Shown here: positions 58,416-64,000 of the stretch, one piece after another
Layout of the letters: each line of letters starts with the position of its first letter
Position numbering within the stretch: position 1 is the first letter of the stretch
Assembly (NCBI RefSeq): GCF_026213295.1
Contig: NC_079413.1
Location: 18,060,030 to 18,124,029, forward strand
Origin: Gadus chalcogrammus
Taxonomy: Eukaryota > Chordata > Actinopteri > Gadiformes > Gadidae
Direction of reading: 5' to 3'
Length of the DNA: 64,000 nucleotides
Made by a program: the position numbers and the translations under genes
The notes under the pieces: generated by a model
The model's input: only the letters and a program-made list of their open reading frames with translations
Told to the model about the DNA's origin: nothing
The model's database searches: none

Positions 58416-59319
58416 CCGGGTAGTAGGGATGGGCGTGAGGAATCGATTACTCGAGTACTCCTCGTTACAAATGAACTCGGTTGGTGGACAGGCAAACTCG
58501 AGTTTGCATATACACACAAAGTTTTCTGCAAATGTAGCAAATGTATCAATTTTCTGTTGGCGCCACTAACGCATGACGTGGGCACAAAGTAAATTAAATG
58601 CATCCATTTCCATGGCGCGTTCCGTGCCGTGTGCAGGCACGCCAGAATTCAATAAGTTAAGAGATGGCGGTTAAAGCAAAGCGAAGCGAAGAATTGAAAT
58701 ACTTTAAAGAAATAGGAGATCATAAGGTGAAATGTAAAATATGCCAAGCGAAATCGAGCTACCAGAAAGTACTATGCGGCAACATTTGCTCCTGAAACAC
58801 AACGGTGATTTCGGGAAAGCAGACCCGCAGCAACGGTGAAAGTGAAAGTGTGTCGGCTATTTTCACCGCCGCAAGACGCAGCTGTAATCCCGGGCGTGTA
58901 GAGAAGATCACAACGCTGAGTATTTCCATAGTCCATTTGCTGCCATTCTATTTGCAGCTTTAAATTATTTGCAATGGTTAGGCTACTTGTTTTGTTTTTG
59001 TTTTTTTTAAACTGTTACAGGCCTTGGTTCGACGTGATTTAAATTGTGCGACGCATATTTATTTTTGTAAGGAAAATGTGTTTTGAACGTTTGCAAAAAT
59101 AAATAATGAATACTCTGATAACTCTGACTGTTTTGATGGAGAATAAGCATTACATGTTTGGTTGGTAATATTGCCGTTCATCATCAGGCCTATTCCTGCG
59201 GCAGATGCGTTGCATTCTAAAAATAGATTCGATTTAACGAGTACTTGATTGATCCTCGAGGAATTCCTTCGATCACTCGAGTTTGGAATTTACTACTCGT
59301 GCCCATCCCTACCGGGTAG
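58416..59319 (+). mobile_element. Non-autonomous hAT, 888 bp, TSD CCGGGTAG
   Basis: Perfect duplication CCGGGTAG (58416-58423, 59312-59319). Ends TAGGGATGGGCGTGAGGAAT and CTCGTGCCCATCCCTA. It carries a BED finger (58664-58795 and its frameshifted end). Confidence 0.92.
58664..58795 (+). pseudogene. BED zinc finger with a frameshift
   Basis: ATG 58664 reads MAVKAKRSEELKYFKEIGDH then KVKCKICQAKSSYQ, giving C-x2-C of a BED finger. A frameshift near 58768 moves the rest to another frame: TMRQHLLLKHNGDFGKAD, with the H-x4-H half. As read from the ATG, the frame ends at TGA 58793-58795. This is a single-finger exon of a hAT transposase. No other transposase part remains. Confidence 0.75.
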
Positions 59320-59414
59320 ACTCGCTGAAAAGCTGCTCCCGACCAGGTTTGGTTGCCACCAATGGTGATACAGCGACGCTTAAAGAGATCGACTTTCATT
59401 TTACAGCTAACCCA

Positions 59415-59934
59415 GGCTTTCAGTAGCCTGGTTCTACCAGACTCTCGTACTTCATTTCATTTCATTTGTACAGAGAGTCTGGACCTAATCAATTGACAAA
59501 CGTTAACTCACTTGAAGTTTAAAATGATTGGATCTGCCCAGTGCCACTCTGGATCTGCCATAACCAATCGCTAACGTTTGTTTGTGACTTATGTCATGCG
59601 CCGGGAATCACGCGCAGGTTGTACACAAACCAAACACCTTGCGCGTCTGCACGAAAATGTCCGTCAACGACAGCTGCAGGTTTTGTTCGTCGAATTTAAT
59701 TTATCAGGGAAAAATTGCACATTGTAAATCAACTACCGACCTACAACAACAACTCAAACTGGCGTACGACTTTATCGTCATTGTTCTCAGACACGCCCTC
59801 TGTTCGCTGATTGGTGGCCGCTGTGGCGGCCACCAGAAAACCAAATTACATACAGCAGGTCCAGACCTAGTACTGAAGGGAAATTCAAATTGAGCGGAAG
59901 TACTTAGGCGGGCGGAGCCAGGCTAGGCTTTCAG
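59415..59934. mobile_element. DNA element with direct flanks GGCTTTCAG
   Basis: GGCTTTCAG at 59415-59423 and 59926-59934 flanks ends TAGCCTGGTTCTACCAGACT and GCGGAGCCAGGCTA. A second inner pair is GAGAGTCTGGACCT and AGGTCCAGACCT. An 8-bp hAT duplication plus a chance base would explain the 9-bp flank. It contains the frame at 59591-59893. Confidence 0.75.
59591..59893 (+). pseudogene. Cys-containing short frame inside the 59.4-kb element
   Basis: 100-residue open frame. An internal Met gives MSVNDSCRFCSSNLIYQGKI then AHCKSTTDLQQQLKLAYDFI. CRFC with spacing C-x2-C and a downstream H-C suggests a small zinc-binding motif like the first exons in neighbouring elements. I do not recognise the family, and the second half reads through element-end sequence. 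Confidence 0.35.
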
Positions 59935-60609
59935 CTCAACATACCTCGCTAACCCTCTAATCGAGCTTCGTAGTACAGGCCCCTGGATTGGGCTTTGCGG
60001 GTTTGTTTACCGGTGTTGCTATTGTTACCGGTCTTGCGTGTTCCAACGGTTTATTAGGTATCTAATAAATCGCTGTCTAATCAATACTTCATTCACTGCC
60101 TCTTCCGTGGTTATTTCAATATTATGAATAGACTGCTCTGTAAAAAAAATAAATAAATAATTATACCAGATACATTTTCAGTCGCACCGGTGCGTCCAAA
60201 TAAAATATTTGGTCGCACTACCCCGAATTCTAGGCGCATGTGCGCCCAAATTAGGTGCACTCTGGAGCCCTGCCTCACATATACATACACACAGTAGGGT
60301 CAGAGTAAATTCGATTCTGATCTTCCTCTCTATCATTAGCTGGTGGCCTGTGTCTATTTACGTACGTGCATTTATTATATGACCATTGACGACCAGACAA
60401 AGCCACCGCCGGGGCAGAGAGTAACGTTTTAGAAACACTTTACCTTTCGGGTTTGTTGGATAAATGTCCACACATCTGAATCTATTTTCAGATGAACACT
60501 TTTAAAACCCTTTAGAGATAGCTGGGAATTCTATCAAGCATGGTGCTCGTTAATAATTGTCCTCATAGATATTTATTTTGGTTACTTATTGATTGCCTAT
60601 TCATTAGGG
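59935..60609. other. Intronic with a repeat fragment
   Basis: Contains the 60181-60272 relative of the GTCGCAC palindrome/CTGGAGCCCTG end seen at 35399. Otherwise nothing recognised. Confidence 0.4.
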
Positions 60610-60760
60610 TAGCGGTTAGATAGTGGATACAGAGACGGGTCATTAAGGAGCAGGTAGAGGTTAGACAGAGAACACAGACAGGGCATTAAGGAGCAGGTAG
60701 CGCATAGACAGTGAATACAGAGATGGGTCATTAAGGACCAGGTAGCGCTTCGCCGCTTAG
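60610..60760. repeat. About 43-bp tandem repeat, three copies
   Basis: GGTCATTAAGGAGCAGGTAG followed by a TTAGACAGTGAATACAGAGA-type half, three diverged copies. Confidence 0.85.
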
Positions 60761-62479
60761 ACAGTTGGTACTCCGCAGGACCGATTTTAGTCCATCAAGT
60801 CCTTCACCTCTTTGGGGGTGGAGGGGGGGTCCAAAGATCAGGTGATGGTGCTGGTAGAGGGTCGGCCAGCTTTAGCTTGGCTGACTCCATCTGTCCAGCC
60901 TGCCCAGCCAGAAGATTACCCCTCCTCCCCTCCTCCTAATCCTGGGCCCTGGTAGACTAGTGCAGGGCCTGACATTCATTTTTTAAATGGGAAAGCTCCC
61001 CCATAAATGCTTCAATGCTGCAGTTAGCCCACAGTTTGTGCTGCTTAGTAACGTTACCCTTACCTGTCTGAGGAACCTGAGGCTAACCTTGTTAACGTTG
61101 ACAACACGGCTTCCGGCTTCGGAGGAAGAGGCCAGCCATGGCATTGTGCCGTACCCTGAAATTTTAAGTCTAATCATTGTTCGAGGAGACTCAAGTGCTC
61201 AGTCGAACAATCGTGGTTCAGGTAGGACTATTTCTTCCTGCTCTCTCTTTGAATCCATTTTGTCTCCTCTGCTCTCTCCTCCACCTCTTCTTCCATTTCC
61301 CTGGAACCCTCGGTTGCTATCTGGGAGCCATGCGTTACTTGCCACTGCCGGGGATGTGAGCTGTATTGCGTGGTTTTATGGTGGTTTGTAGCCCAATGTG
61401 TTGCTTTTACTGGTTAGCTTCCTAAATGAATGGCTGCAGTCAGCCATCGGTCCATCGACCGATGCCTGTTCCTTTCTCTGCCCTTCACCCAGTGTCAAGG
61501 CCAATCCACCAATCACTGCTCCCGCGCCACTTCATTGGGCAGCCCACACTCTGAAAGTCTTCCTCAGGCTCTGATTGGACAGCCAAGACTCTGAAGGTCT
61601 TCCTCAGGCTCTGATTGGACAGCCCAGTATCTTGAGGGTCTCCCTGAAGTCTCTCGCGCAACCAAAGTGTCACCAGGGAGACAGGAAAGTGAAACTACGG
61701 TATTCTATAATGGCTCGCTGATGTTTGATTAAACATGTTTTCACACGGGATTTGAGAGCAAATTGTTCTGTGTTATGCGTACCAACCCCCTACTCTGACT
61801 GTTGTTAATTACATAAACGCAGCGATAAAGGTCATATTAACCGTAGTATATACAGTGATTATTGGACTAGGGCGATGATTACATACGACAAAGTGTGTGT
61901 GTGTTTTTGCAGCAGCTGTGCAGGAGATTATCCCTTGAACTTTGACCTTTAACAAAAGAGGAACTAGAACCAGCATGTCTGATTGAAAGCACGATGATGG
62001 ACAGAGGTACCTGAACACTTCCTGCCTTAAAGGGCCAGTGAACCAGTGTTTTTTTTTTTGAAGTCGGTCGACAGTTTTAGGAAAGGGGGGGGGGGGGTTA
62101 TCCCCATGGTTACGACTCTTGCCAACTTTGATACTTTTTATCAGCTTTTGTAGTCTGTATGAGCGTTATGAGGAGGTTGTCGATGGGATGCGCTACGCAC
62201 CGTAGTTATAATATAGGTGTCCGGGAAACCTAAACCTCACTCAGACATTAGACACACCGCTAGTCGGAGAGAGCTTCACCATCTGTCCACTAGCACGGAA
62301 AAGGTAGAGAGACAGAACCCACCTGCGTCGCAAGTGGCAGCGGAAAGTTGAATGTTGTTGGAGCAGTTGGTGAAATAAACTGATTGATTTCATACTAATC
62401 ATAAAAGCCTCTCCCTGTGTCATTGTGTGTGCGTGTATCCTAGGTGCGTGCGTATGGGCGTTCGTGGGTGGGGGATTCT
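60761..62479. other. Intronic, one 40-bp repeat array
   Basis: CTCTGATTGGACAGCC.A plus GACTCTGAAGGTCTTCCTC repeats about three times at 61530-61645. A G run is at 62084-62097. No exon was recognised. Frames at 60987 and 61177 show no domain. Confidence 0.5.
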
Positions 62480-62543
62480 TGATTCGAATACTCAGGGAAT
62501 ATTGTAATATATAGTATTTTTGCCAGAAGTGCACATCCCTATA
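62480..62543. mobile_element. Truncated hAT end, family of 48996-50513
   Basis: GAATATTGTAATATATAGTA ... TTTTTGCCAGAAGTGCACATCCCTA is the inverted, diverged left end of the 48996 element. The other end is missing. Confidence 0.7.
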
Positions 62544-63093
62544 AGAAGGCTGTTGGATGTCTTTAGCGATGTCGTCTACTCCTTCCGCCATGATTCCAAC
62601 TTCAAGAAACTTAAAAACATTATGTTGTAGGCTGCACGGCGCGCTTGCGCTGCAACTTTAGGAGTCTCCGATGAAGCGCTGCAAAGGATTTAAGCACAAG
62701 GTTTCCACACCGCGGGCGCGGTTATCCACTGAGATAATACTTTTATTGAGGTTATTGTTATTGACAACTTTTTTATCGGTGTTTAGTTTACCGTTACACC
62801 GGTAACGTCACATCCTTATCCCTGTCACAGCTTCATGCTGTTAATGGCCTACTAATTTTGCCCTGACATTTATACTTGTGCATTGCCATTTACATCCTGT
62901 GGCAATATACACTTAATCGACAGGGGCTGGACCCAAATCACCCGGTCTGTGCTTATCTTCCTCCCCACCCTCCGACATCGGCCCGAATCTTTAGGAAAGA
63001 GACAGATCTGGGTGTTTGTATGCTGGGCTGTAGGGACGCCTATAGTGACAAGTCTCTTTAGAGCTTGGGTAGCAATGCCAAGTGTAAATGTAA

Positions 63094-63138
63094 TTCACTT
63101 TGGATAAAAGCGTCTGCTAAATGACCTAAATGTAAATA
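63094..63138 (+). mobile_element. SINE tail fragment
   Basis: CACTTTGGATAAAAGCGTCT GCTAAATGACCTAAATGTAA. Same tail as at 30682-30915. The head is not recognisable. Confidence 0.8.
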
Positions 63139-64000
63139 ATATAGTGGCAGACTTCCTCAGTTAACGTGCCTTCAAATGCATCGATCTTCACATGAAGGAG
63201 CTGAAACGATATTCTTCACCTGCTAACTTTGGACACTGCTAGCTTTAAGGACAACATCGATCTAGGGGCCTGTGGCCTTGCCCATAGCTCTGTGCTGCCT
63301 GTTGAAGGGTCTCAACGGCAAAACACCTTTCTGGCTCGCTCTGGAACAGATGCCACTCAAGCGCTAAAGAGACTTCAGAGGCTTTCAAGTGTTGAGAACA
63401 TAACTCTGATCTGGAAAATGAATCGTTTGATGTGAAAATTGCCTTAACCAGCATGCATTGTTTCTTATGGATTGTGATAAATATCTATAGACGTAATATA
63501 ATTATATATCTGGAGTATCAAAGGAAAAATTTTATTTTAGGAATCCTTCAGTTCTCTCCAGCCAGTCTGTTTAAATGATGTATACTGGTGGAGGAGAGTG
63601 TGCGCTGGCTGTAATTTATTTATAGTTCTAACCCGTTATCCAGACTCAAAAGGGCTCGTTTTGCATCTTCCTCTATGACGCTTCCTCTTTTCAGGCTATA
63701 ATGCAACTGACACAGAAGTTAAAGCGGAAACGAAACCCTTGATTTAGTAAGCATCATTCATCAGATAAATCCCCAATCTTAAACTCCTCCTAAAAGTTTA
63801 AGGTTAAGATAATGATTAATCCAGGTTATCTTTTACAAAGGTCTGTTGGTCCTACCTTAGTTCATCAGCTGACCATCACTGCCTCCATGGAAAATGAGGA
63901 ACCAATAACTAAAACATGTCCGCTGGACGCAGCAATTACTTCTTTAGTGCAGGGCTGTGCAGTGTGACAGATGCTTTTAAAAAGGATTGTGTGAGAAGAA
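63139..64000. other. Intronic, nothing recognised
   Basis: Overlapping open frames at 63229-63454 on both strands have no domain. No element end or RNA gene. Confidence 0.4.

Overview
The window is vertebrate nuclear DNA, almost certainly from a teleost fish. It has intron-split vertebrate genes, long CA/TG and CT microsatellites, poly-C runs, a tRNA-derived SINE with a fish-type tail, and a dense mix of DNA transposons (hAT, PIF/Harbinger-like, Kolobok-like) with DIRS and LINE2 remnants. The very high dinucleotide-repeat load would fit a gadid-like (cod-like) fish, but that is only an inference. No rRNA, tRNA, CRISPR or prokaryotic operon structure is visible.

Only two host genes can be supported. 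The first is a two-exon melanin-concentrating-hormone receptor 1-type GPCR on the minus strand (25791-27173), complete at 411 residues after splicing, with an unusual pentapeptide-repeat tail. The second is the first coding exon of grb2 on the plus strand (coding 31166-31243), which encodes the first 26 residues of the N-terminal SH3 domain. No later grb2 exon was found, so 31244-64000 is probably the first coding intron of grb2. The two genes are divergent, about 4 kb apart. The interval between them holds a hAT element, a GC-rich repeat region that may contain a grb2 5' UTR exon, and a SINE.

The left 25 kb has no host gene. It holds two minisatellites (1-617, 1006-1365); a 3.7-kb TTAA-flanked Kolobok-like element with nested insertions (2274-5994); a minus-strand DIRS tyrosine-recombinase retroelement, its two pieces separated by 7 kb of other elements (7654-9712 and 17165-17662); a 3.8-kb fold-back element (10608-14425); a recent 1.22-kb tandem duplication (14521-16967); several strong inverted repeats (18-22 kb); and a LINE2-like 3' end (22130-22897).

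The presumed grb2 intron is a transposon landing zone. At least nine hAT elements there have near-perfect terminal inverted repeats, most with perfect 8-bp target duplications. They include a decayed ZBED-type hAT (50645-53059) and its 620-bp deletion derivative (48260-48879). The most interesting pattern is that many short non-autonomous elements, from at least three superfamilies, still carry one recognisable short reading frame. That frame encodes a DNA-binding domain: THAP, Myb/SANT, MADF, TTF-type or BED zinc finger. In two cases it ends at a splice donor, so the first exon of the transposase or partner gene is kept and the rest is lost.
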